Below, one piece after another: positions 32,216 to 43,629 of a DNA stretch of 64,000 nucleotides. The position numbers and the translations under genes are program-made. The notes beneath the pieces were generated by a model. It worked only from the letters and a program-made list of their open reading frames with translations, had not been told where the DNA came from and did not search any database. The stretch lies in the NCBI RefSeq assembly GCF_024139115.2, contig NC_085140.1:24210035-24274034 (forward strand). Direction: 5' to 3'. Source of the DNA: Armigeres subalbatus. Lineage: Eukaryota > Arthropoda > Insecta > Diptera > Culicidae. Each line of letters starts with the position of its first letter. Within the stretch, counting starts at the first letter, position 1.

Positions 32216-32770
32216 TACTAAACATTTGCTCTAAAAATGACACTTCCAAACTCCCCCTCTAAAAGAGGGAGAGTCATCCTGACCATTTTACCCATCTACT
32301 TTCTGGAACTACTATTCCCCTTGACCACAGGTGCAACCGCTTGCATTTTAGAGTATAGTGTTTTCTAAGGTAGTTTTTTTCCAACAAGATAGTATCAAAC
32401 TGCAATTCCGATTGACAGCTTTTTGGTAAATATTTTTCCTATCTTCGGAATCAAACTTCTGTATACACCTTCTTCAAATATATAATGCAATGGTGAATGT
32501 GAATCCTTGTAAACAAAAATAATGCGTTTGCCCGGAAAGAGGCAATGGTGAATTTGATTCCTTCTTCAAAAATGATGCATCTGCTCGGAATAATGAAATG
32601 GTAAATATGTCTTCTCCTGACCATTTTACCCATCTACTTTCTGGAACTACTATTCCCCTTGACCACAGTTGCAATCGCTTGCATTTTAGAAGAAAATTGA
32701 CCGAGAACGAGCTGTTTGAAATTGTCAAGATTCGTTCCGGCAGTTTGATGGTAAAAAGTAACCTTGAGAA
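32216..32770. repeat. Composite repeat with internal duplication
   Basis: A ~70-bp segment (cattttacccatctactttc ... cttgcattttaga) occurs at 32283-32352 and again at 32620-32690, bracketing the segment that is nearly identical to 26394-26663. A diverged relative of the flanking part lies at 34500-34755. Confidence 0.65.
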
Positions 32771-32844
32771 AAAAATATGTTACCTAATTGTCAATTCATT
32801 CATCTAATCCGAGCACCAGCATTTTTAGCGTTATGGATTCATTG

Positions 32845-33184
32845 AGGGCCCTCCTTAGCGGTGCGGCAAGATGCATGGCTATAAAGCAAGACCATGCTGA
32901 GGGTGGCTGGGCTCGATTCCCGGTGCCGGTCTAGACAATTTTCGGATTGGAAATTGTCTCGACTTCCCTGAGCTTAAAAGTATCATCGTGTTAGCCTCAT
33001 GATGAACGAATTTAGAAATGGTAACTTGGCTTAGAAACCTCGCAGTTAATAACTGTGGAAGTGCTTAATGAACACTAAGCTGCGAGACGGCATTGTCCCA
33101 GAGGGGGATGTAAGGCCATTGAAGAAGAAGGAGAAGAAGAAGAAGAAGAAGAAGAAGAAGAAGAAGAAGAAGAAGAAGAAAGAA
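32845..33184 (+). mobile_element. Feilai-type SINE, copy 2
   Basis: tRNA-like head (tagcggtgcggcaag; B box mutated to ggctcgattcc), the same body as the copies at 2426 and 56948, and a long (GAA)n tail at about 33122-33184. A possible 6-bp duplication, ttcatt (32838-32843 and 33187-33192), is weak. Confidence 0.85.
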
Positions 33185-33299
33185 GGTTCATTTATAATTT
33201 GGCGTCAGTAGTGAGAACTTAAATTTAAGGGGATAATCAGTCAAGCGATAAGTCAATTGAAAAAAAAAGTCAGCCAGTTTCATATATAACGAAATTTTA

Positions 33300-34480
33300 A
33301 TTGAGGTGTCGGAAGCCTAATCTACTTTGTAGTTTTTTGTTTGCCATTTTTTACTGGAAATTCTGGATTTCCGAAACCTGTTCCATGGCCATCGCACGGC
33401 CAGTTTTTCCCCTCTAAAAAACTAAGGCGTTTTCTAGATTACTAGATTCTGAGAGGGTAGTTTTATGTCGGCCTTTTGTACCGGAAATTTCGGGTTTCCG
33501 GGACCTGTTACGTGGTCATCGCATGGCCAGTTTTACCCTACTGAAAAACTATGGGGTTTTATAAGTTACTTATGAGTTTCTGAGAAGTTTGAGGTGTCGG
33601 AAGCCTTTTCGGGTTTCCGGAACCTGTTCCGTGGCCATTGCATGGCCAGTTTTACCCTACCAATAAACTAAGGCATTTTCGAAATTACTCATGAGATTCT
33701 GAGAAGTTTGAGGTGTCGGACGCCTAATTTGTTTAGAAGTTTTATATTAGCCATTTTTTTTACCGTAAATTTCGGGTTTCCGGAACCATTTCTGTGGCCA
33801 TTGCATGGCCAGTTTTACCCTACCAAGAAACTAAGGCATTTTCGAAATTACTCATGAGATTCTGAAAAGTTTGTGGTGTCGGAAGCCTAATTTGTTTTGT
33901 AGTTTAATGTTGGCCCTTTTTTCCCGGAAATTTCGGGTTTTCGGAACCTGTTCCGTGGCCATTGCATGGCCAGTTTTACCCTACCAAGAAACTAAGGCAT
34001 TTTCTAAATTACTCATGAGATTCTGAGAAATTTGAGGTATTGGAAGCCCAATTTGTTATGTAGTTTTATCTTGGCCTGTTGTACCGGAAATTCCAGGTTT
34101 CCGGAACTTGTTCCGTGGCCATTGCATGGCCACTTCTTCCCTACTGAATAACTATGACGTTTTCTAAATTACTTATGAGATTTTAAGAAGTTTGAGGTGT
34201 CGGAAGCCTAATCTGTTTTGTAGTTTTATGTTGGCCATTTTTTACCGGAAATTCCGGGTTTCCGGAACCTGTTCCATGGCCATCAAATGGCCAGTTTTAT
34301 CCTACCAAGAAACTATTGCGTTTTTAAGTTACCTATGAGATTCTGAGAAGTTTGAGGTGTCGGAAGACCGATATGTACGGTGATTCTATGCTGGCCTTTT
34401 ATACCGGATATTCCGGGTTTCCGGAACCTACTCGAAGGTCATCCGGAGGTCAGTTTATGTCTGTTTGACCATTGTTGTCA
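33300..34480 (+). repeat. Minisatellite with conserved hairpin, 115-180-bp units
   Basis: Seven to eight copies of a unit with 'tttgaggtgtcggaagccta', 'gggtttccggaacctgttcc' and 'tggccattgcatggccagtt'. Each contains an inverted repeat of the type tggccat/atggcca. Related single units occur near 14545, 25980 and 32085. No coding potential. Confidence 0.85.
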
Positions 34481-34755
34481 ACCATTCACATTTGTCATTA
34501 ATTACTTATACTAAAACACCTGTCACGACGTTAAAAATTTCAAAATACTGATCATTTGCTCAAAAAATGACTTATGCCACACTTCAAAACTCCCCCCTCT
34601 TAAAGAGGGAGGGTCATCTTGAGCATTTTACTTCTCTACATGCTGGAACTACTATTCCCCTTGATCACAGTTGAAACCGATTGCAATTTAGTTAAAAATC
34701 GACCGAGAACGAGCTGTTTCAAGTTGTCAAGATTCGTCCCGGCAGTTTGAGGGTT
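34481..34755. repeat. Diverged copy of the 32216-32770 repeat
   Basis: Shares 'ggaactactattccccttga', 'gaccgagaacgagctgtttc' and 'caagattcgt' with the upstream copy, in the same orientation. Confidence 0.6.
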
Positions 34756-35544
34756 AAGGTATGTGTAAGCACCGCTTAAGATGATTATAGAATGGAGCCA
34801 GAAATCGGCTATTTTGTAAACCACGTGCTTTTCCAATATTTTTTCAAGAGCACGAGATGAAAGAACCATAACCCGTATGGGGCCGAAATAATGGTAGATC
34901 GTTTGCTTAGTTATGCTGAACAATCATAATTTGAGTTTCGGCACTGTGCGAAAACTATTACGCCAGATTTGGAAATGAATGTAAATAAACGTGTGCTGAA
35001 TTTGAAATTCACCGCGGGCTTCATTCTATAATCACCTTAAGAGTTAAGCGGAGGTGAAGAAATCGGCCCTTAAAGTATTGCTTGACTAGGAGTCGAAGTT
35101 TATTTTAATGCATCCAGCATAGAGAACCCAGCCTGCCACTACATGGCTATCGCCTCACCCAGGTGCCTAGTTGTAAATTTCCTTTCCCCTGAAAAATACT
35201 GATTATAATCGTCATTGATTGGTTAATTTTTTGTGGCTTCATTCCTAGAAAATAAAATTATATTATTACAAAAAATACAATCAGAAAAGTTTCCAATCCT
35301 TGAATAACGTAGAAGAAATATTTGACATTTGTTTGTTTGTTTGTTGATACCGGATAAGTGCCAATGTTTTTCAAAGAATCATGGCCTACTGTGATTGAAA
35401 CAAGTAAATATTTTCTACCTCTTGAATGTCAAAAAGGCTCTCACTCGGCCGCCATAACCGAGCGCAAAATACTGGATAGAACTGATAGCTCCGTTCACGA
35501 GTTAATTAACGAGAAAGGAAGCATCGACATGGTTTGTGTCTCTG
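34756..35544. other. Noncoding DNA
   Basis: No recognised element. Frames at 34636-34923 (minus) and 35358-35654 (plus) have no detectable domains and run into repeats. Confidence 0.35.
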
Positions 35545-35680
35545 CTAAATGTTATTATTTCTTCTTCTCTTCTCTTCTCCATGGCTCTACATTCCAACTG
35601 GAACTTGGCCTAGCTTTTCAACTTAGTATTCTATTAGCATTTCCATTTTTATAATTGAAAGCTTTTCTATCGAGTACAAA
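35545..35680 (-). mobile_element. SINE 3' fragment with (GAAGA)n tail
   Basis: On the minus strand it reads 'atagaatactaagttgaaaa' then 'aagttccagttggaatgtag' and ends in a purine tail (tcttcttctcttctcttc on the plus strand). The body end matches the SINE at 30985-31220. Confidence 0.5.
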
Positions 35681-35696
35681 AACGATAGCCATACTT

Positions 35697-36030
35697 AGAG
35701 ATGTCGCAAATTAATCGATTACTTCGATTAATCGATTCATCGTTGTGATAATCGATTAATTTTGAATCGATTATTACCCAACGGTTAATCGATATAATAA
35801 TCGAGAGGAATCGAGGGTAATCGATTTGTTACTAATCGATTAATCAGGATTTTACGACATCATAAGGATGTCGCTAATTAATTGATTACTTCGATTAATC
35901 GATACATCGTTATGATAATCGATTGATTTTGAATCGATTACTATCCAACGATTAATCGATTCAACAATCGACAAGAAACGAGAATAATCGATTAGTTAAT
36001 AATCAATTAATCAGGATTTCACGACATCTC
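35697..36030. repeat. Two ~165-bp ATCGAT-rich units in tandem
   Basis: Each unit starts near 'gatgtcgcaaattaatcgat' or 'gatgtcgctaattaattgat' and ends near 'cacgacatc', so it has short GATGTCG inverted ends. Inside, the palindrome ATCGAT and 'attaatcgat' recur more than ten times per unit. No coding sequence. Confidence 0.75.
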
Positions 36031-36339
36031 TAGCCATACTCAATATGGCAGAGAACCCAAACGAAAAACGAAACAAGGAATGATGGCTGAAAGTTACAAA
36101 ACTATACTTGACGAAGAAACAACCAAAATTTTGAATCCTTGAAAAAGATCGAAAAAGACTGTGGTCGAATACGTTATAAACCCTAAGCACCGTTCAGAGT
36201 GCTCCAGAGAGCTGGTATGCCAATAGAGTACCATGGCATCGGAACCAAATGCAAGGGTTCAAGTCATCACGGGCGGTCAAAGCCGTAGTTGGCGATTCGG
36301 TGCGGAGGTGCATTGACCATTGTTGGCAGGGGAAAATAA

Positions 36340-37420
36340 TCCCGGGAAATGCGAAGGAAGAAGGAGAAGAAAGGAGCAAGAAGGAAGATGGTAGAAGATA
36401 GGAGTCAGAAAGAAGAAGGAAGAAGGTAGAAGATAGGAGTAAGAAGGAAGAAGGAAGAAGGAAGAAGAAAGATAAAACAAGGAAGAAGGTAAAAGCTAGA
36501 AGATAGGAGTAAGAAGGAATAAGGAAGAAGGAAGAAGAAAGAAGGAAGAAGAAAGAATGAAGAAGAAAGAAGGAAGAAGAAATAATGAAGAAGAAAGAAG
36601 GAAGAAGAAATAATGAAGAAGAAAGAAGGAAGGAGGAAGAAGGAAGAATAAAGAAGGAAGAAGGTAGGAGGAAGAAGGAAGAAGTAAGGAAAAATAAAGA
36701 AGAGGGCAGAAAAATAATGAAAAAAAAAGACGGAAGAAGGAATAAGGAAAAAGGAAGAAAGAAGATGGTAGAAGAAAAGAATAGATGTAAGAAGGGAAAT
36801 GAAAAAAAAAACGGGAGGTGAAAGGAAGAAAAAGGAAGAAGGGAGAAAAAAAAGCAAGAAGGAAAAAGGAAGAAAGAAGAAGAGAGAGGAAGAAGGAAGA
36901 AAGAAAAGTAAATAAAGAAGAAGGAATAAGGAATTAGGAGTAAGGAAGAAGGAATAGAGAAATAAAATGAAAGAAAAAATAAGAAGGAAGAAAAAAGAAG
37001 GAAGCAGAAAGAAGGAAGAAGGAAAAATAAAGAAGGAAGATAGAAGACAGTAGAAGAAAGACGGCAGTAGGAAGAAGGAAGAAGTGGGACGAAAAGGAAA
37101 CACGGAACCAGAAAGAGGAAGAAGGAAGAAAGAAAAACGAAGAAGAAAGAAGGAAAAAAGAAAACAGAAAAATGAAGGAGGATGAAGGAAGAAAGAAGAA
37201 AGAATAAGAAAGAAGGAAGAAGGAGGAAGAATGAGGAAGAAAGAAGGAAGAATGTGGAAGGAAGAAGGCGGTGGGAGGAAGAAGAAATAAGGAAGAAGAA
37301 AGAAGGAAGAAGTAAGAAGGAAATGGAAGATGGAAGAAGGGAGAAGGGATAATGAAGAACGAAGATGGAAGAAGGAAGAAGGTTAAAAAAATAAAGTAGA
37401 ACGAAAATGAAGTAAGAAAA
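36340..37420. repeat. 1.1-kb polypurine tract (GAAGGAAGAA)n
   Basis: Almost pure purine on the plus strand, built from irregular GAAGAAGGA and AAGAAAGAAGG units with scattered TAG/TGA. The long minus-strand frame (36194-37435) is Phe/Ser/Leu low complexity caused by this composition and is not a gene. Confidence 0.9.
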
Positions 37421-37435
37421 AAAATCCTCATTCAT

Positions 37436-38186
37436 TTTACATCCAACGATGATTAAAGAAAAAATTAGCCGACGATAATAGTCAAGCTACAATAGTACTG
37501 GAGTTCTTTAAAGAAATATCGCTGATAGATGCGATATGATATCGTATGAAAAGTAGAGAAGTGCTTTGCAATAAAAACATCATAATTACACCACTATGCA
37601 CCTTGATGAAGACGAAGTTACACCAATAACTTCTATTGATAAATCATTAGGAGGTCATACAGCTTAGTATTTACAGCAGTGTCAATAAATTCTGTAAACT
37701 CTTGACAGACTCGAATAACTTTTTAAAGAGTCTAATAAAAACAAAAAAAAAAATATCCCAATTCTCAGTTCTCAACGCGTACTTCGCATTTCTCATTTCT
37801 CGCTTCTTGTAGGAAAAGAAGGGAAGTTTGGTTTTGGTATTAAAATTCTTATTGTTATTATTCATATTATCCGAAATCTCCGCTACAATCAGAAGTGTAC
37901 GAAGTTAACGGAGTAGGTCGTTGAGTGGTTATCATGCCAGTTTCTCGTCCCTGCGGTACTGAGTTCAATCTTAGTCGGCGCTGTTGGCATGTTCTAAGAC
38001 AAAACAATTCTGGTCACGTCTTCCCTCAGATAGAAAATGAAGCCGTACGTTCCGGTTATTGTTTATGGGTACGATATGTAGAGTGCAAGTGTTGGCTTCT
38101 GTTGTGGTGGTTGTCACTCGTGAGGTATATTTCGATTCGCTCGCAACTGGGGGTCTGATGTTTTGGTTGTGTTTTCGTAGTGTATA
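37436..38186. other. Noncoding DNA with a possible tRNA-like segment
   Basis: At about 37915-37985 'gtcgttgagtggttatcatg' and 'ctgagttcaatctt' resemble A and B boxes in plus orientation, perhaps a SINE head. No complete cloverleaf could be drawn. Otherwise no gene. Confidence 0.3.
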
Positions 38187-38852
38187 CCGTGCGGGACCGA
38201 AATCCGTACAGCACCGAAATCCGTCCACCTCATGAGATATCAATAAATTAAAGGAGGTTAAAGATAATTAATGCAGGAATAATTAATCTTATCTTGTTCA
38301 GATACTTGTCAGTAAGCTTCTAGGGCATAGAATTGGAAAGATGGCTTTGAAATTAAAACAACAAAAATCAAAAACAAATCCCCACCCACCAAACGCGGAG
38401 TTTGTGCCGCCATTTTGTTTTCGGGTAGAGCATAATTGCACCAAAAGTAACTGTTTTTTAATTGCTAATTGCAAATCATTACATAAGAGAAGCGGAATAC
38501 AAATCGAAGGGATCGCTTCTCAAGGTCCGTATCGAACTATTTACAGTGGTAGTTTAGTCAATTAGACTGTTTCAATTTAAATATTTAGTGAAGAAATAGC
38601 TGTACGGATTTTGATCATTTGGTTCGAAATCCGTCCACGGTGGACGGATTTCGAGTCAGGAGTAGTTGATTTAATTCATTATTTTATCATGTTTTTCGTA
38701 GTTTTTAATGAATAAATGTGAAACACTTCAAAAGTAGAAGCCTTCATGCGCCTGTGTCAATGACAAACGTTTTATTTACATTCGATTTCTATTTTCTAAT
38801 GACTTTTTCATATACTAAGGTGCTTAAGTGTACGGATTTCGATGCCCCACGG
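38187..38852. mobile_element. 666-bp mariner-like MITE, copy 2 (TA target site)
   Basis: Inverted copy of 3840-4505, with ends ccgtgcgggaccgaaatccg (left) and, as reverse complement, ccgtggggcatcgaaatccg (right). TA flanks at 38185-38186 and 38853-38854. Internal 'gaaatccgtccacggtggac' forms a subterminal palindrome. The equal length of the two copies supports these boundaries. Confidence 0.8.
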
Positions 38853-39628
38853 TATACAGTCTCGTTTCTTCTGCTTTTCGATAATGGAACTGTTAGTTTG
38901 GACCGCACCTATCTCTTTCCTTTCCGTGATTGCCCTTATGGCTGTTAGTACGGAATTTTTAATGTTGGCTACGAAACAAGCTGTGGTGGAGGAATACAAG
39001 TGTCAGTCCCGTGATCGCAACAAGTTGCATTCGACACAGAATGGGGCCTTGGTTCTCGCTACTGAAAATCCGATCGACTATTGATCCAACCAAAGGAGGT
39101 TATAAACTACAACACGAAAACTGTCGCTGTTTTCGCTGTCGGAAACATCTTTTATTGGCTGGAATATGCTGGGAGCAAAATGTCATAGAAATATTTATGC
39201 AATTCTGTACTCAGCATGTTTCGGAAACAGAACAAAGAGACCCGAAGCAACAACTATTCTTAGAAATTTAAAACCTCTCTTATCCAACATCAACCACTTG
39301 GTTGTAACTTTACTGATACGTATTTTATTCTCAATAGTAAGACCGTGATCAGTGCTTCGTAGGTGAGAACTTTTACCACCATGTTATGACGATCATGAAA
39401 TTTTCATTCCTTTATCTTTCACAGAGAATTCATAACAAAATTATTACAAGTTTTGTTATTTGTAATACATATAGATATAATTGTGATACAATTTTGTTAT
39501 GACTAACTGGTCGGGTTAACTTTACGCCTTTAATTACGGATATATAGCAATAATCCATCCTCCCCTATGTCGGCCAAAAAAGGTTGATGTACTACGAGGA
39601 AAGTTTTAGCGATGAAGAGGGAATTACT
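38853..39628. other. Noncoding DNA with an old Penelope terminal-repeat relic
   Basis: Mostly unassigned. At about 39295-39365 'tgatacgtattttattctca' and 'gtaagaccgtgatcagtgct' align with the Penelope terminal repeat in minus orientation, with many changes (see separate entry). Confidence 0.4.
39295..39365 (-). repeat. Diverged Penelope terminal-repeat relic, ribozyme core lost
   Basis: On the minus strand the core reads CUGAUCA where CUGANGA is needed, and GAAUAAA where GAAA is needed. The order of blocks still matches intact copies. An old, presumably inactive member. Confidence 0.5.
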
Positions 39629-39908
39629 GGGATGACCGTTCATCAGACCGCATCGTGCTTTCGTGCTGTGCGGTTCTTTCTCTCTTTGCGGAAGGAAGTT
39701 TTAATACTACCTGAAGCTATTTTAATTTCAACGGTGCTTCTTAGCGCTATTTGTACCCACTGATCCCGTTACGATCTTTGCAAGGACCCGTGCCTTCGTT
39801 TTACGTTGGACCCGTTTGCGGAAGTAAAATTCCGACAAGCGGTGGTAATCCTGCAGGGACACCGTTCTGGGAAAACCCTCTTAGAAGGTCACGTCTCCAC
39901 GCTCAGCA

Positions 39909-41294
39909 ATGAGTATTAACAAAAACAAGAGGAAGGGAGTCTCTGAATTCTCCACTTCCTTAAAAAAAACAAAGTTTCAAGACCGTCCTGCCAAAGCGCG
40001 GAAAAAATAGAAGGAAGCTGGAGAATTCAGATATTCCTTCTAACTCTAATATCGGAAATAATTCTTCTCCAATCGAACTGAGCAATCAGTTCGATTTGAT
40101 TAATGATGATATTGAGCAAATCGAATATACCTCTAGCCCAGGTGATTCGATTCATGCGAAAAAGCAAAGGATTCCGCCAATTGTGGTATCTGTTGCCGAG
40201 TTTTCTGGCTTCCGGAATGAGATTTTGAGTAACCTTCAGGAGATCAAGGTTTCTTTTCAGACTGCCGTTTTTTGCCGGGTTCATTTGACGATCGCAAATG
40301 TCTTCTTCAATATTTAATTGAGAAGCGGCATAAATTCTTCACATACGACGACAAAATTGAGCGATTGTTCAAAGTCGTCTTGAAAGGTCTCCCCAGTGAT
40401 GACAAATCACTGGATGAGATTAAATTGAAATTTCTCAATTACTTGGATTTTCACCAGTCCAAGTAATTAAGATGAAAAGAAATCACTCTGGTACTTCCCA
40501 GAGGGCATTTCTCAAGAATTTTATTTAGTTCATTTTAACAAAAGTGAACTAAATAATATGAAAAGTTGGAAAAGGCCTGTATTATGTCTCATGTCCGTGT
40601 TACATGGGAACATTTCCGCAGGCCTGGGGAAACTTTCAAAACCCTACCCAGTGCCGTAAGTGCCAAAAGTGGGGTCATGGAACCAAACATTGTCATATGG
40701 ATGCTAAATGCATGATTTGTGGTGGAACCTCTCACGCCAAGGACGCATGTCCTGTGAGAGAAGATTCCAAAAATTTAAGTGCGCAAACTGTGGGGCAATC
40801 ATAAATCCAATTTCTGGGAATGCCCTTCACGCAAAAAGTTTTGAATTCCGTGCAAAATTGATGACGGAAATTCCAATCGGATCCCAGATTCGACGGGTAG
40901 AAATTTTTCAAACGCTCAAATTTCGAAACCGGTTACCGGTCGAGCAATTCATACCCACCACAATTCACAAACAAATTTTGCCGCTCGTCAACGGGTAGCA
41001 AGCACTTCAATAAATTCCAATTTTTCCAATGTACCTACGTATGCAAACATCGCTGCTGGTAGACCAAATTTCTCTTCTCAAAATGAGGTTTATACCCATG
41101 TCCCAACGGAAAATAACGGTCATGTTGCCGAATCAGGTAGCATGACTGCTTCCGATTTTGATTTTTTAACTGAACAATTGCATCACATGATTGATGCAAT
41201 GTTCAAAGCAAATACCATTCCTGAAGCTGTTCAGGTTGGTATAAAGTACACACAAAAAATTGTTATCGGACTCCGTTTCAATGGATCCAAATAA
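39909..41294 (+). pseudogene. Jockey LINE ORF1 (gag-like, three zinc knuckles)
   Basis: The ATG at 39909 begins a basic N-terminus (SINKNKRKG). An in-frame TAG near 40007 and later frameshifts break the frame. Recognisable pieces are RIPPIVVSVAEFSG (~40170), a conserved block before the knuckles (FFTYDDKIERLFKVVLKGLP, ~40336-40394) and cysteine motifs at 40650-40830: CRKCQKWGHGTKHC, CMICGGTSHAKDAC and CANCGANHKSNFWEC. Intact proteins of this type bind the element RNA as nucleoprotein. The stop TAA at 41292 overlaps the ORF2 start by 14 bases, a normal arrangement for these LINEs. It is about 460 codons if the frame were intact. Confidence 0.8.
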
Positions 41295-43364
41295 TTGTGT
41301 GAAAGTTCTAAACTGGAATGCCCGCTCTCTAAAGGGTAAGGAAGATGAATTATTCAACTTCCTTTCAGTTCATAATGTGCATATTGCCATTATAACTGAA
41401 ACGTATTTAAAACCAGGACTCTCCATTAAAAGAGATCCTAATTATTTTATCTACAGAAATGATCGTCTTGACAGCGCCTGTGGTGGGGTCGCCATTGTCA
41501 TTAATAGACGTATCAAACATAAATTATTTTCTTCGTTTGAAACCAAAGTTTTTGAAACCTTGGGAGTTTCTGTTGAAACAAATTTTGGACAATTTTCCTT
41601 CATTGCAGCCTACTTGCCTTTTCAATGCAATGGGCAGCAAAAGAATTTGTTGAAAGCTGATCTTCAAATTCTGACTCGCAACAAATCAAAATTCTTCGTA
41701 ATTGGTGACTTCAATGCCAAACACCGTTCATGGAATAATGCTCAAAGCAATTCCAATGGTAAAATTTTATTTGAAGATTGTTCTGCGGGTTATTATACTA
41801 TTCAATATCCCAATGGACCAACTTGTTTTTCTTCCAGTCGAAATCCTTCTACAATTGATTTAGTTTTAACGGATTCAAGTCAGCTGTGTGGCCAATTGGT
41901 AACTCATGCTGACTTTGACTCTGATCACCTTCCTGTGACATTTGAAATCTCACAAGAAGCCATTTATAATCCAATCAGCTCTACTTTTAATTATCATAGA
42001 GCTGATTGGGATTCTCTCATAAAACGTATATCGATAGGAATTTTGATGTTGATATTCCTCTCGATACCAAAAGTGATATTGATAATGCTCTCGTATCTTT
42101 GACAAATTTAATTGTCGAAGCCAGAGGCATTGCAATTCGAAATGTGAAGTTAAATTCAACTCCATTATTATTGACGACGATCTTCAGCTACTGATCCGTC
42201 TTAAAAATGTGAGAAGAAGGCAATACCAAAGAACTCGCGATCCCGCGTTGAAAGTTATTTGGCGAGATTTGCAAAATGAAATTAAAAACGTTTCGCTATT
42301 CTGAGAAATACCAACTTTGAGAATAATGTCTCGAAGTTGAATCCCAGTTCGAAACCCTTTTGGAAATTAACAAAAATTCTTAAAAAACCTCAAAAGCCAA
42401 TTCCAGCGCTTAAAGAGGGAAATAAAATTTTATTAACAAATGGCGAAAAGGCTCAAAAACTTGCTCAGCAGTTCGAGAGTGCCCATAATTTTAGTCTAGG
42501 TCTCACTAGTCCAATTGAGGATCAGGTTACACGGAGCTTCGAAGACATTCTCAATCAAGAGAATGTTTTTGACCCTTCGTTGGAAACTAATTTGGATGAA
42601 GTGAGATCTATTACTAGAAAATTTAAAAATATGAAAGCCCCGGGTGATGATGGTATTTTCTACATACTTATCAAAAAACTTCCTGAGAGCTCTTTATACT
42701 TTTTGGTTAATTTATTTAACAAATGTTTTCAATTGGCATACTTCCCAGATAAATGGAAAAACGCCAAAGTTGTTCCAATTTTGAAGCCGGACAAAAATCC
42801 AGCTGAGGCTTCTAGTTATCGCCCAATCAGTTTGCTTTCTTCAATAAGCAAACTGTTTGAAAAGATTATTTTAAATAGAATGATGGTTCATATTAATGAC
42901 AATTCAGTTTTTGCTGATGAGCAATTTGGTTTTCGCCATGGGCATTCAACCACTCATCAGTTATTAAGAGTTACGAACTTAATTCGGCTCAACAAATCTG
43001 AAGGATATTCGACTGGAGTTGCTCTTCTTGATATAGAGAAAGCATTTGACAGTGTTTGGCATGAAGGTTTGATTGTAAAATTGATGAATTTTAATTTTCC
43101 TCTGTACATCATTAAACTGATCCAAAATTATTTATCAGATCGCTCGCTGCAGGTAAACTATCAGAATACTAAATCTGATAGATTACCTGTAAGGGCTAGT
43201 GTCCCCAAGGCAGCATACTGGGGCCCATATTGTATAACATTTTTACTTCTGACTTACCTGATTTACCACCAGGGTGTCAAAAATCTTTGTTTGCAGATGA
43301 CACGGGCCTTTCAGCCAAAGGGCGAAGCCTTCGTGTCATTTGTAGTAGATTGCAAAAAAGTTTG
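41281..43364 (+). pseudogene. Jockey LINE ORF2, endonuclease and RT part
   Basis: Starts MDPNNCVKVLNWNARSLKGK. The apurinic-type endonuclease (41300-41960) shows NWNARSL, ITETYLKPG, FVIGDFNAKH and the terminal DSDHLPV motif, so its catalytic residues are present. Frame slips near 42020, 42170 and 42300 separate it from the RT. The RT (42337-43364) shows MKAPGDDGI, SSYRPISLLSS, FGFRHGHSTTHQLLR and motif A DIEKAFDSVWHEG. A one-base loss near 43206 scrambles the following block and motif C (ADDT, near 43297). The C-terminus continues at 53303 after the Penelope insertion. The product would perform target-primed reverse transcription in the nucleus; this copy cannot. Confidence 0.88.
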
Positions 43365-43454
43365 ATAAGAAGATTATGTTGAGCTTTTTAGTGGAATGTT
43401 TTCACCTGTCATAAGACGAGTTTAAACAATCCCATTGAATTCCACCACTTAATT

Positions 43455-43513
43455 GTATCCTGACAGATACGTATTTCGACCTCAACAGTAAGGCCGTCTT
43501 CAGTGTCTTGTAC
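43455..43513 (-). ncRNA. Hammerhead ribozyme motif, terminal repeat 1
   Basis: 59 nt, matching copy A at 898-956 throughout the core. Expected to cut M1 transcripts in their 3' region. Confidence 0.75.
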
Positions 43514-43549
43514 TTGACTCGACTTGAAGAAAATGATCGCAGCTTACAC

Positions 43550-43557
43550 TATTTATA
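43550..43557 (-). promoter_or_regulatory. TATA box of Penelope terminal repeat 1
   Basis: TATAAATA on minus, about 35 bp upstream of the hammerhead. Confidence 0.55.
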
Positions 43558-43629
43558 CTATGCGTAGGTATAATAATTTATCTAGGTACTTATCTTACTA
43601 CGGTGCTTATTTCTACTCGCTTGATGCGC

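Larger units (their letters stand above)
43365..43629 (-). repeat. Penelope terminal repeat 1 (left outer, with tail)
   Basis: From the target duplication to the stop codon of M1. It contains the outer tail, the hammerhead at 43455-43513 and a TATA box at 43550-43557. Confidence 0.85.

Noticed and set aside
32838..33192. 6-bp target duplication for Feilai copy 2
   Set aside because: 'ttcatt' on both sides is too short and AT-rich to count as firm evidence. The SINE call rests on sequence match alone.
34636..34923. 95-codon minus-strand frame
   Set aside because: It overlaps a repeat that is also present at 32.6 kb, with no recognisable domain. Treated as chance.
36194..37435. 413-codon open frame on the minus strand (and overlapping long frames in other registers)
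   Set aside because: It is a Phe/Ser/Leu-only reading of a polypurine repeat, and all registers stay open because of composition. It has no domain or start context.
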